Assembly: GCF_014200455.1 (NCBI RefSeq)
Contig: NZ_JACHBW010000001.1
Location: 1-64,000, forward strand
DNA from: Paraburkholderia bannensis
GTDB lineage: Bacteria; Pseudomonadota; Gammaproteobacteria; Burkholderiales; Burkholderiaceae
Reading direction: 5' to 3'
DNA length: 64,000 bases
In this document: positions 8,961 to 17,218 of the stretch, in pieces
Position numbering within the stretch: the stretch's first letter is position 1
Layout: each line of letters opens with the position of its first letter
Notes under the pieces: generated by a model
Told to the model about the DNA's origin: nothing
Databases searched by the model: none
What the model saw: the letters and a program-made list of their open reading frames with translations, nothing else
Made by a program: the position numbers and the translations under genes

Positions 8961-9700
8961 TCACGTGCTCCGTTGAGGACCTGCGCAATATGAATGAAAC
9001 GCACATCGGCTTTCATGCGCTCCGCGCAGCCTTGCTGATGCATCAGGCACGACATGTCGCCCGATACGATGTATTGCGCACCCGCGCTCACGTGATCGAC
9101 GATCTTGTCCTGGCCCATACGCACCGAGACGGCTTCCTCCGTAACGGCAAAGGTACCGCCAAAGCCACAGCATTCGTCGGGGCGCTTAGGCTGCACGAAT
9201 TCAATGCCTTTTACACTGCGCAGCAAGGCCAGCGGCTTGGAAAACGGCGTGCCCGCGATTTCGGAAAACGAGGCTTCGTGCAGATGGCGCAATGCGCTGC
9301 AGCTATTGTGCAAGCCCACACGCCAGGGAAATTCGGCCCACGGAAATTCGCGCACGCCTAGTATGTCGTGCAGGAATTCCACCAGTTCATAGGTGTTGGC
9401 GCGCACGCGGCGCACTTCGTCGGTTTGCTCGATCGCGGTGAAATGATCGCGTACATGATTCACGCAGCTCGCCGATGGCCCGACGATGTAGTCGTAGCCC
9501 GCGAAAGCGCTTGCGAATACGCGCTCCGCGCCCGCCGCTTCGGTCTGTGCGCCGCTGTTGGCCATCGGCTGGCCACAGCAGGTCTGGTCGAGCGGGTAGT
9601 CCACCTCGCAGCCCAGCCGCTCAAGCAATTCCAGCGTGGCGATCCCGACTTCGGGGTAAAACGCGTCGATGAAACAAGGGACGAACAGGGCGACTTTCAT
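8957..9700 (-). CDS. lutA: Lactate utilization Fe-S oxidoreductase A
   Basis: A 247-residue protein with two CCG-type cysteine-rich domains, visible as CCGQPMANSG near residue 42 and DECCGFGGTFAV near residue 185. This is the layout of LutA/YkgE and of the heterodisulfide reductase-like cysteine domain. It is the first gene of lutABC. No LldR- or FadR-type regulator gene is adjacent. The 150-bp gap up to the porin stop presumably carries the operon promoter, but I see no clear operator there. Confidence 0.92.
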   Translation of the reverse strand: MKVALFVPCFIDAFYPEVGIATLELLERLGCEVDYPLDQTCCGQPMANSGAQTEAAGAERVFASAFAGYDYIVGPSASCVNHVRDHFTAIEQTDEVRRVRANTYELVEFLHDILGVREFPWAEFPWRVGLHNSCSALRHLHEASFSEIAGTPFSKPLALLRSVKGIEFVQPKRPDECCGFGGTFAVTEEAVSVRMGQDKIVDHVSAGAQYIVSGDMSCLMHQQGCAERMKADVRFIHIAQVLNGARE

Positions 9701-9852
9701 ACGGAACTCGCGCGCAAATCGAACCGCCTCATTCTAGCGCCGTTCCGCTCAGCAAGCGCTTAGGCGGTCCGGCACTACAGGCGCGCGGCGGCACGGATTC
9801 CCCCAAGGCCGTGCCGCAGTGCAGCGAGCGCGCCCTGCCCCCGGTCGAGCGC

Positions 9853-11073
9853 TCAGAAGTTGTGACGGATGCCCGCGAGCACCGCCAGTTGCTTGTCGGT
9901 ATCCGAATTCACCAGGTTGGGGATTTGCGCGAGATTGCGCGTGCCGCCCGACGCGTCGATACCCAGTCCTGCCCCTGACGACTCCTGGCCGATTGCCACC
10001 GCATAAAGCGCGGTGCGCTTGGAGAGGTTGTACACCGTGCCCAGATTGATCTGGTGGATGCGGGTGGACGAACCATCGCCTGGGTGCGCGTCGTTAAAGA
10101 TGTACGCAAAGCCGAATTGCAGCGCGGGCGAGAATTGCCACATCGTATTGAGTTCGGCGATATCGAAGGAGATAGTCGCGCCCTGCGGTTGCGTCGTGCT
10201 CGCAAAATACTGACTTTGCGAATAACGCGTATGCGTATAGCTCAGCGCGACCGTGATCCTCTCGAAGGCGTACGAGCCGCCCGCGCCCCAGATGTCGACT
10301 TTCTGTGCGTTCTGCAATTCGCAATACGAGGCATCGGTATTGGCGCAACTCAGATCGCCGATATAGGCGCTTTCGCCGCCTAGCGCGGCCTGCATTGGAT
10401 TGTGCAATTGCAGATAGCCCGCCGAAAGCGCAAGCGGTCCGTTTGCATAATTTGCCGCAAGCGACCAGCCGCGGTTCTGCGAGAAATCGCCCGCCACACC
10501 GCCGAAGCTAAACAGTGCACCCGCGGTGAAGCCGCCAAAGCTCGGGCTGATGTATTTGATGGAGTTGTTGAAATTGAACGCTTCGTTGAGATTGTCGACG
10601 TCGCCGAAATGCGAGCCGTACAGCGTCGCCCAGTTATTGCTGGATGCGTATGCGCCCAGATAGTCCGAGAACGGGTCGTATTGGCGGCCCAGCGTGATCG
10701 CGCCGTAGCTTCCATTCGCCACGCCCACCCACGCGTTGCGATTAAAGAGCGTGCCGCTTTGCAGCAGTGCGCCGTTCTGCGTGAAGAGACTGTTTTCCAG
10801 CGTGAAATTCACCGTGGTGCCGCCGCCAATATCCTCGCTGCCCATCAAACCCCAGCGCGACGGCACCAGGTTGCCGCCGGCCAGTTGCCAGTTCGAATGA
10901 CCGTCGGTGTGGCCATCCGCATGCGTGGTCTGCTGGTTGGTCGAATATACCAGGCCCGCGTCCACGGTGCCGTAAAGCGTAACGGAGGACTGGGCGTGTG
11001 CGCCCATCGTCAAAGTTGCGAGCGCGCACGAAGCCAGCGCCAGCGCCGTGCGCGTGACGAATTGATCTGCCAT
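9853..11073 (-). CDS. Gram-negative porin (Burkholderia OpcP/OmpC type)
   Basis: A 406-residue outer-membrane trimeric porin. A signal peptide ends in AHAQ near residue 28, followed by SSVTLYGTVDAG, the standard first strand of Burkholderiaceae porins. The eyelet-loop region GRQYDPFSDYLGAY is present and the protein ends in phenylalanine (IRHNF), the outer-membrane assembly signal. General diffusion of small hydrophilic solutes is expected. It lies between the lut operon and the APC permease on the same strand, with a large hairpin upstream at 11130-11187. Confidence 0.92.
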   Translation of the reverse strand: MADQFVTRTALALASCALATLTMGAHAQSSVTLYGTVDAGLVYSTNQQTTHADGHTDGHSNWQLAGGNLVPSRWGLMGSEDIGGGTTVNFTLENSLFTQNGALLQSGTLFNRNAWVGVANGSYGAITLGRQYDPFSDYLGAYASSNNWATLYGSHFGDVDNLNEAFNFNNSIKYISPSFGGFTAGALFSFGGVAGDFSQNRGWSLAANYANGPLALSAGYLQLHNPMQAALGGESAYIGDLSCANTDASYCELQNAQKVDIWGAGGSYAFERITVALSYTHTRYSQSQYFASTTQPQGATISFDIAELNTMWQFSPALQFGFAYIFNDAHPGDGSSTRIHQINLGTVYNLSKRTALYAVAIGQESSGAGLGIDASGGTRNLAQIPNLVNSDTDKQLAVLAGIRHNF

Positions 11074-11129
11074 GTCGTTGTCTGTCGTTTCGAAGTGTGA
11101 GAGAGCGACGCGCGAATCGATTGACGCGC

Positions 11130-11187
11130 GCCGTCCGCTTTGGGACTTCTATTTAATCAGGATGACGTATTGATTAAATCGGACGGC
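11130..11187. repeat. Nested inverted repeat between permease and porin
   Basis: Outer arms GCCGTCCG (11130-11137) and CGGACGGC (11180-11187) enclose inner arms ATTTAATCA (11151-11159) and TGATTAAAT (11171-11179). The inner arms are perfect and separated by 11 bp; a 13-bp bulge separates outer and inner arms on one side only. It could terminate the permease transcript, although it has no clean T-run, or be an operator for the porin. Confidence 0.6.
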
Positions 11188-11210
11188 GGCAGCCGTCGAT
11201 TCGATGCGCC

Positions 11211-12671
11211 TTACTGGCCAAAGCGTGCGTAGACGTCCGGGCGACGGCGCTTGATCACGAAGCCCAGGGCGATACCCGCCACCGCCACGGCCAGCACGAT
11301 CCACGGGAACGAGCGCACGATCGCGCTATCCGAACCGCTCAGCGCGTCGAGGTTGCCGATCAGCACGAAGCCGATCCACAGCAGCCCGAAACCGCCAAGA
11401 ATCGGCGCAAGGCGTGAATGCCACAAACGCGTGTCCCTTTTCGTGGCTCGGAAGTACGACGCCACCGAAAAACTCGTGACGGCCTGCAGCATCACGATGC
11501 CGATGGTGCCAAGCGCCGAGGTGCAGCTAAACACAATGTTGAATGGATCCGCGCCCGCGAGCACGTAGAGCGCCACCGGCACGGCCACCGTCAGGGTCTG
11601 CAGATAGCTGGCGAGATACGGCGAAGCGTACTTCGCGTGCAGACGGTCGAGCTTTCTGGGCAGGATGCCTTCGACTGACAGCGCGTGGATGTAGCGCACG
11701 ATGGTGTTGTGGAACGACAGCAGGCTCGCAAAGATGCTGGAGAGCAGCAGGAAGCTCATCGTCGTGGTCATCGCGCCGCCCAGGTATTTGCTGGACTGGA
11801 TGAACCAGAAGTCGCCGGGCTGTCTGGTCGCCACCTCGGCCACATCCTTCAGGCCGTACGCGCACACGATGGCCCACGTAACAAACGCGAAGAACACCAG
11901 AATCAGCGTGACCGACACATAGGTTGCGCGCGGCACCGTCACCGACGGGTCGCGGCATTCCTTGCCATAAATCGCGGTTGCCTCGAAGCCGATAAAGGAC
12001 GCCAGCGCGAACATCACCGCGATGCCCATATGACCGCTGAACACGTGCTGCGGCGAGAACGGCGCGAGCGTGAGGCCATCCGGGCCGCCGTGGTGAATCA
12101 CGATCGCAATCGACAGCACCAGCAGGATGCCCATTTCCAGGCACATCAGCACGCCCAGCAGGCGGCTGTTGAGGTCGATGCCGCGCAGCGCCGTGATCTG
12201 CACGATGACGATGCAGGCGAACGAGTATGCGTACCACGGCATCGCGCTATGCAGCAACGGCCCGAGCACGACGGTACAGAAAAATCCAAACAGACCGTAC
12301 AGCGCAATCTGGATGCAGGTGTACGAAAGCAGTGCGACCAGCGCACCCGCCATGCCCAGCGGCCGGCCGAAACCCGCGGTGATATACGCGTAAAACGCGC
12401 CGGCGCGCACGATATGGCGACTCATCGACGCGAAGCCGACGCTGAACACGAGCAGCACGACGCCAGCGATCACAAAGGCGCCCGGAATGCCCGCGCCGTT
12501 GCCGAGGCTGATGGCGGGCGGCACCGCGCCCAGCATGCCGGTGAGGGGCGCCGCGGCCGAGATCACGAGAAACACGATTTGCCACAGGCCGAGCAGGCCG
12601 CGCTGCGGGACGGCCGCGCGGTCTGCCTCGGCGTCGCCGACAAGTCCGGCGCTTGAGTACGGTTCGTTCAT
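11211..12671 (-). CDS. APC-superfamily amino acid/amine permease
   Basis: A 486-residue inner-membrane transporter of the amino acid-polyamine-organocation superfamily, with about 12 membrane segments. The start is the ATG at 12671, preceded by AGAGGCATCG as ribosome-binding site; a longer frame to 12791 adds a charged tail unlike the family. The first membrane segment contains FLVISAAAPLTGMLGAVP and a later one FEATAIYGKECRDP, both typical of this group. It shares an operator with the neighbouring amine oxidase, so an amine such as a phenethylamine, or its amino acid precursor, is the likely substrate. That substrate is inference from context. Confidence 0.88.
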   Translation of the reverse strand: MNEPYSSAGLVGDAEADRAAVPQRGLLGLWQIVFLVISAAAPLTGMLGAVPPAISLGNGAGIPGAFVIAGVVLLVFSVGFASMSRHIVRAGAFYAYITAGFGRPLGMAGALVALLSYTCIQIALYGLFGFFCTVVLGPLLHSAMPWYAYSFACIVIVQITALRGIDLNSRLLGVLMCLEMGILLVLSIAIVIHHGGPDGLTLAPFSPQHVFSGHMGIAVMFALASFIGFEATAIYGKECRDPSVTVPRATYVSVTLILVFFAFVTWAIVCAYGLKDVAEVATRQPGDFWFIQSSKYLGGAMTTTMSFLLLSSIFASLLSFHNTIVRYIHALSVEGILPRKLDRLHAKYASPYLASYLQTLTVAVPVALYVLAGADPFNIVFSCTSALGTIGIVMLQAVTSFSVASYFRATKRDTRLWHSRLAPILGGFGLLWIGFVLIGNLDALSGSDSAIVRSFPWIVLAVAVAGIALGFVIKRRRPDVYARFGQ

Positions 12672-12827
12672 CGATGCCTCTGCTGGTGTCTGTTCTAATT
12701 GCGCCGCACGACACGATGAAGGACTGCGTGCCTCAGGCGCTCTGGGGACCGGATCTCGCGTGAGCCATTTCGAGATTCGATTGGAGCGCATGGTAGGCAG
12801 CTAAAAAATCCGGCGACCTGGCTGATT

Positions 12828-12854
12828 GCGCCAAATTTTCGATAAAGTGCGCCA
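12828..12854 (-). promoter_or_regulatory. Putative AraC-type operator upstream of the permease
   Basis: Read toward the permease (minus strand), the site is TGGCGCACTTTATCG, then AAAA, then TTTGGCGC. The two TGGCGC half-sites are direct repeats 21 bp apart, two helical turns, as expected for an AraC-family dimer. The site ends about 157 bp before the permease ATG. The same 27-bp pattern lies upstream of the amine oxidase at 14067-14093. A single inverted half-site (TTGGCGC) lies nearby at 12886-12892. Confidence 0.75.
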
Positions 12855-12966
12855 ATGCGACTGCGGGTTTTTACTTAAGGCAATTTTGGCGCGCAAATTG
12901 ATTCGGATGACGAATGGATTTTTAATCGCGAAACTCGCCCTGCCACCAAAAGCATGCCGACGAAAA

Positions 12967-13968
12967 TCAATCCGCCCTGCCCCAATTGCGCGTCGCGCGC
13001 CAGAGCACCGTGGCGTCCGCATAGCCCACTGCGCGGGCCACGGCGGCGTTGGTCATGCCGTCCTGCTCGCGCAGCACGGCGACGCTGCGCTGGCGCTCCT
13101 CGCGAATGATCTCGCGCACGGACGTCCCGGCTTCGCTCAGATGGCGTTGCAGCGAGCGATTGGACAGGCCCAGATCGCGCGCGATATCGGCCACTACGAG
13201 CTTTTCGCGCGCGAGCCGACGCGTAACCAGATCGCGCACCTGATCGACGAGATCGTGGGGCACGGTATCGCGTTTGATGAGGTCGGTGGCGTGGCGCTCC
13301 ATCATGCGCGCCAATTGCGTGTCCGCGCTCTTGAGCGGGGCGTCGAGATCGTGCGGATGCAGCACCACGCCATTCGCAGGCTGCTGGAAGCGCACCGGCA
13401 CGCGGAAAATGCGCATATAGGGCTTGATATCGGCGGGCGCAGCGTGTTCGAAGTGCACCTCCACCGGCATCCACGACGCGCCATACACCTGGCGGATCAT
13501 GTGGCACATCGCGCTCATGCTGTATTCGGCGTCCTGTCGGCGCGGCCAGATCGACGCGTGCGCAATGCGATAGCTCCACATCGGCCAGGCGTTGTCGCGC
13601 ACGAGGTCCACAAGCGTGCCGCTCTGCCATGAGGCCAGCGCATCGGTGAACTTGCGGATCGCCGCGCCCAGCGTGGGCGACGACATGAACACCAAACCTG
13701 CCGGCCCCATTTCGGTGAGCTGCAATTCATTGCCCAGACGCAGGCCAAGGCCGGGTTCGTCGAGCACCTGGGCCGCGCGCTCGAATGCGCCCACATAGCG
13801 CCCGAGCGGCACGATTTCATAGGGATCGGAGAGTTGCCGGCGGCTCAGTCCGAACTCGGCCAGCAGCGCGTCGCAGTCCGCTGCGGCAGCGTCCAGGGCC
13901 CGCACGATCGGACCCATCACGGCGCCCCGAATCATCGGGAAACCGTTGCTGACAGGGACTCGTTTCAT
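12967..13968 (-). CDS. AraC-family transcriptional regulator (arabinose-binding-like N-terminus)
   Basis: A 333-residue regulator. Residues about 20-210 resemble the ligand-sensing region of the AraC/OruR type, and the C-terminal 85 residues hold the paired helix-turn-helix, with VADIARDLGLSNRSLQRHLSEAG as the first motif. The second HTH is short: the protein ends at NWGRAD without the usual TPxxYR tail of AraC proteins. A GGAGAG ribosome-binding site precedes the ATG. The gene sits between the permease and the divergent amine oxidase, and both have the same 27-bp operator, so it is the natural candidate regulator of amine catabolism. Confidence 0.88.
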   Translation of the reverse strand: MKRVPVSNGFPMIRGAVMGPIVRALDAAAADCDALLAEFGLSRRQLSDPYEIVPLGRYVGAFERAAQVLDEPGLGLRLGNELQLTEMGPAGLVFMSSPTLGAAIRKFTDALASWQSGTLVDLVRDNAWPMWSYRIAHASIWPRRQDAEYSMSAMCHMIRQVYGASWMPVEVHFEHAAPADIKPYMRIFRVPVRFQQPANGVVLHPHDLDAPLKSADTQLARMMERHATDLIKRDTVPHDLVDQVRDLVTRRLAREKLVVADIARDLGLSNRSLQRHLSEAGTSVREIIREERQRSVAVLREQDGMTNAAVARAVGYADATVLWRATRNWGRAD

Positions 13969-14066
13969 GTCTCTCTCCGTGGGGCCGCGTGATTATCGCC
14001 ATGCACGTCGCCATGCACGTCGGCTGTGGCAGCGGCCGCTTCTCATTGGTTCGTTCGCTCTGTCTC

Positions 14067-14093
14067 TGGCGCACTCTATCGCCCCTTTGGCGC
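14067..14093 (+). promoter_or_regulatory. Putative AraC-type operator upstream of amine oxidase
   Basis: The site reads TGGCGCACTCTATCG, then CCCC, then TTTGGCGC, with half-sites 21 bp apart. It matches the permease element at 22 of 27 positions; four of the five differences are the central AAAA/CCCC block. It is followed by an AT-richer stretch (TTGCAA, then AAAAAAATATGG) that could hold the promoter, and lies 131 bp before the amine oxidase ATG. Confidence 0.75.
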
Positions 14094-14224
14094 GTTTTGC
14101 AAGCGCGAAAAAAATATGGCGTTTTTACGATTGCTGCACGACATCGCCCCCGATTTCACGCCCACCGAGGCAGCGGGCCTGCCGCTTCATCGCATCGTTT
14201 GCGGTCCCACGTCATCCTTACGAA

Positions 14225-16210
14225 ATGCTTATGAACAACAATCCGAACTCGCATCCGCTCGACCCGCTGAGCCTCGCTGAAATGCAGCTCGCCTGTGACA
14301 TCGTGAAGGCCGCCGAACAGCTCGATGAATACGGACGCTTTCCCGTGACTGAATTGCAGGAGCCGCCCAAGGCCGAAGTGGTTGCATGGAAACAGGGCGA
14401 GTATTTTTCGCGCCGCGCTTTCGTGATCGCCATCGACCGCACGCGCAGCCAGACGATCGAATTCGTGGTCGATCTGCGTGAAAAGAAGGTGCAATCGCGT
14501 AAGGCGCTCGCGCTGCAAAGCGCGCCGTTCGGCCAGCCGCCCGTGATGATCGAGGACTTCATCAACGCCGAGCGCATCGTCAAGGAGGACCTCGAATGGC
14601 GCGAAGCAGTGAAGAAGCGCGGCCTCACCGATGCCGATCTCCTGAACGTACAGGTCGATCCGTTTTCGGCGGGCGCGTTCGATCGCCCGAGCGAAAGCGG
14701 CCGACGTCTCGTGCGCTGCGTGAGTTATTACCGGGAGAACCCGACAGACAACGGCTACGCGCATCCCATCGAAGGCGTGGTGGCGGTGGTCGATCTGCTC
14801 GAACAAAAGGTGATCGATCTTGTCGACGACGGCCGCATCATTCCGGTTCCCAGGGCGAAGCACAACTACGACACGCCAAGCCTGGGCCAACCGCGCGATA
14901 CGGTCAAGCCGCTGTCGATCAGCCAGCCCGAGGGACCGAGCTTCACCATCGATGGCTGGCAGGTTGCCTGGCAGAACTGGACATTCCGGGTGGGCTTCAC
15001 GCCGCGCGAAGGCCTCGTGCTGCACCAGATCGCCTGGGACGACGGCAAGAGCGCGCCGCGCCCCATCGTCTACCGCGCCAGCGTGACGGAGATGTGCGTG
15101 CCCTACTCCGATCCCACCACGAACCACTACTGGAAAAGCGCTTTCGATGCGGGCGAATACGGTCTGGGCAAGCTTGCCAACCAGCTCGAACTGGGCTGCG
15201 ACTGCCTGGGCACGATCCGCTATTTCGACATTCCGGCCGCCGACGATTTCGGCAACAGCTTCACGATGAAAAACGCCGTATGCCTGCATGAAGAGGACTA
15301 CGGCACGCTCTGGAAGCACTATGAATTCCGCACCGGCGTGTTCGAAATGCGCCGCTCGCGCCGCCTCGTGATTTCGTTCTTCGCCACGGTCGGCAATTAC
15401 GACTACGGCTTTTACTGGTACTTCTACCAGGACGGCACGATCCAGCTTGAATGCAAGCTCACGGGCATCATCCAGACCTCGGCGGTAGCGGATGGCGATA
15501 CGTATCCGTGGGGCGGCATGGTGACCGCGAATCTCGGCGGTCCGACGCATCAGCACTTCTTCAATGCGCGCCTGCATATGATGGTCGACGGCGAAAAGAA
15601 CTCCGTCACGGAACACGAATTCGTGCCGCGACCGATGGGCGGCGACAACCCTTACGGCAATGTATTCGACACCACCAAACGCGTGCTCAAGACCGAAAAG
15701 GAAGCCGCGCGCAACGCCAATGGTCAGACCGGCCGTTTCTGGAAAGTCGTCAATCCGAACCTGAAAAACCGCGTGGGCGCGAATCCCGGCTACAAGCTCA
15801 TCATCAACGATTCGCCGCTGATGCTGGCCGATCCCAACTCGAAGGTACGTCAACGCGGCGGCTTCGCCACGCGTCACGTGTGGGTCACGCCTTATGACAC
15901 GACGCAACGCTACGCCAGCGGCGATTATCCGAACCAGCACGCGGGCGGCGACGGTCTGCCGCGCTATATCGAAGCGAACCGCAACGTGGAGAACGAAGAT
16001 ATCGTGCTGTGGCACAGCTTCGGCCATACGCATGTGTGCAAGCCCGAGGATTTCCCGGTGATGCCCGTGGAATACGCCGGCTTCATGCTCAAGCCGAATA
16101 ACTTCTTCCAAGGCAATCCCGCGATGGACCTTCCGGGCGGGCGCGATCCGCATAGTGTGCAGGATGGTGTGCCGGATGCAGCGCCATCGTGCTGCGGCAA
16201 CAAGAAGTAA
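14225..16210 (+). CDS. tynA: Copper/topaquinone-containing primary amine oxidase
   Basis: A 661-residue enzyme from the ATG at 14225 (a second ATG lies at 14231); neither has a strong Shine-Dalgarno, so the start is uncertain. It oxidises primary amines such as phenethylamine or tyramine to the aldehyde, with release of ammonia and hydrogen peroxide. The topaquinone motif is intact: GNYDY, with the cofactor tyrosine at about residue 392. The catalytic base aspartate is at about residue 308 in FDAGEYG. Copper-ligand histidines appear in THQHFFNARLHM. No signal peptide is evident, so like the Arthrobacter enzyme it is probably cytoplasmic. The aldehyde dehydrogenase two genes downstream would complete the pathway to the acid. 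Confidence 0.93.
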   Translation: MLMNNNPNSHPLDPLSLAEMQLACDIVKAAEQLDEYGRFPVTELQEPPKAEVVAWKQGEYFSRRAFVIAIDRTRSQTIEFVVDLREKKVQSRKALALQSAPFGQPPVMIEDFINAERIVKEDLEWREAVKKRGLTDADLLNVQVDPFSAGAFDRPSESGRRLVRCVSYYRENPTDNGYAHPIEGVVAVVDLLEQKVIDLVDDGRIIPVPRAKHNYDTPSLGQPRDTVKPLSISQPEGPSFTIDGWQVAWQNWTFRVGFTPREGLVLHQIAWDDGKSAPRPIVYRASVTEMCVPYSDPTTNHYWKSAFDAGEYGLGKLANQLELGCDCLGTIRYFDIPAADDFGNSFTMKNAVCLHEEDYGTLWKHYEFRTGVFEMRRSRRLVISFFATVGNYDYGFYWYFYQDGTIQLECKLTGIIQTSAVADGDTYPWGGMVTANLGGPTHQHFFNARLHMMVDGEKNSVTEHEFVPRPMGGDNPYGNVFDTTKRVLKTEKEAARNANGQTGRFWKVVNPNLKNRVGANPGYKLIINDSPLMLADPNSKVRQRGGFATRHVWVTPYDTTQRYASGDYPNQHAGGDGLPRYIEANRNVENEDIVLWHSFGHTHVCKPEDFPVMPVEYAGFMLKPNNFFQGNPAMDLPGGRDPHSVQDGVPDAAPSCCGNKK

Positions 16211-16219
16211 GCGCGGATC

Positions 16220-17194
16220 ATGTGGCGCGCGGCGACCATCTGGTGCGCGGTGACGGGCGGCGCGGCGGCGCTCGCGGCAAGTATCATGTTCGGCGCGATG
16301 CGGGCCGGCGCGAACGCCAGCGCGTTCGCTGCGAGCGCCGTCGCCGTGGTGGCGATGGCGCTGCTGCCGCCGGTATTCGCGCGCCGCTTTGGCGCTCGGG
16401 CGACGCTGCCTTGCGCTGCCGCGCTCGTGCTCACGACGGGCGCGATGAGCTTCGCTGCGACGCAGGCGCGCGCGGGCGTCATGCAGGATGCGATATCGAT
16501 CGCGATCGCGGGTCTCGCGCTGTTGATTGCAGTTCGAAGATTTGATTCGAACAGCTCAGGTTTTACGCTTCTATCCACCCGTGCGCCTGGATTCATCCGC
16601 CCTGGAAACGGCGCACTGATCGGCGCTGCATTGCTTGCCGGAATGTCCAGCGGCGTACTCGCACGTTTTCAACTCTTCGCGCTGTGCGGTGCCGGGCCAT
16701 TCTCGCTCATGCATCTGTTTCTCTCGCTCTGCGCGGTGATTGGCGCTAGCGCTTGCCTGCAACGTATCGAACGGCGTCACGCGCTGGCGTGGCTGTTTTC
16801 GATACGCGGCGCGTTACTCGCGGCATTGACGCTCGATGCGCTCGCGCCCTGGTCCTTTTATGCCGCCCCCGCTTTTGGCGTACTCGATGCGCTCACCTTA
16901 CCCACGCTGTTGCGCGACGCTCATGCGAATCACCCCGCGAATCACCCCGCGAATCGCCCCGCGAATCACACTGCGCCCGGCGGTTGCTCCGGCGTCGCGC
17001 ATCACGTCGGCATGCTAGCGGGCGCGGCGTTCGCCACCACCTCGTGGGGCTTCGGTCAGGGCTTTTGCAGCCTGTTTTTAGGCGCCGCCGCGCTCAATCT
17101 GATCTGCGCATCGGCACAGATGACGCGCTCGAACCGGCATTCGACCTCCCCTTATTTCCGCTCCACCCCATCCAGCGGAATCGACTTTCGCTAG
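16220..17194 (+). CDS. Unknown multi-pass membrane protein in the amine operon
   Basis: A 324-residue, alanine-rich hydrophobic protein with roughly 8-10 predicted membrane segments. It starts 9 bp after the amine oxidase stop and ends 24 bp before the aldehyde dehydrogenase, so it is very likely part of the same operon. I do not recognise the family; the segment arrangement is loosely transporter-like. A hydrophilic loop near residues 236-253 is made of NHPA/NRPA repeats encoded by a 12-bp tandem repeat at about 16925-16970. The codon usage resembles its neighbours, and the start has no strong ribosome-binding site. Confidence 0.65.
   Translation: MWRAATIWCAVTGGAAALAASIMFGAMRAGANASAFAASAVAVVAMALLPPVFARRFGARATLPCAAALVLTTGAMSFAATQARAGVMQDAISIAIAGLALLIAVRRFDSNSSGFTLLSTRAPGFIRPGNGALIGAALLAGMSSGVLARFQLFALCGAGPFSLMHLFLSLCAVIGASACLQRIERRHALAWLFSIRGALLAALTLDALAPWSFYAAPAFGVLDALTLPTLLRDAHANHPANHPANRPANHTAPGGCSGVAHHVGMLAGAAFATTSWGFGQGFCSLFLGAAALNLICASAQMTRSNRHSTSPYFRSTPSSGIDFR
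16925..16970 (+). repeat. 12-bp tandem repeat inside the membrane protein gene
   Basis: About four copies of GCGAATCACCCC (one with G for A) in tandem. The unit is a multiple of three, so copy-number changes would only lengthen or shorten the loop (Asn-His-Pro-Ala units) without shifting frame. Confidence 0.8.
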
Positions 17195-17218
17195 CCACTC
17201 ATTGAATCAGGAGACGCA

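Noticed and set aside
14156-16153. 665-codon ORF antisense to the amine oxidase (and similar long antisense ORFs, e.g. 48653-50731 opposite uvrB and 155-1513 opposite the phosphoesterase)
   Set aside because: High GC at third codon positions leaves antisense frames open. The peptides are Arg/His/Ala-rich without domains, and the sense strand encodes clear proteins with catalytic motifs.
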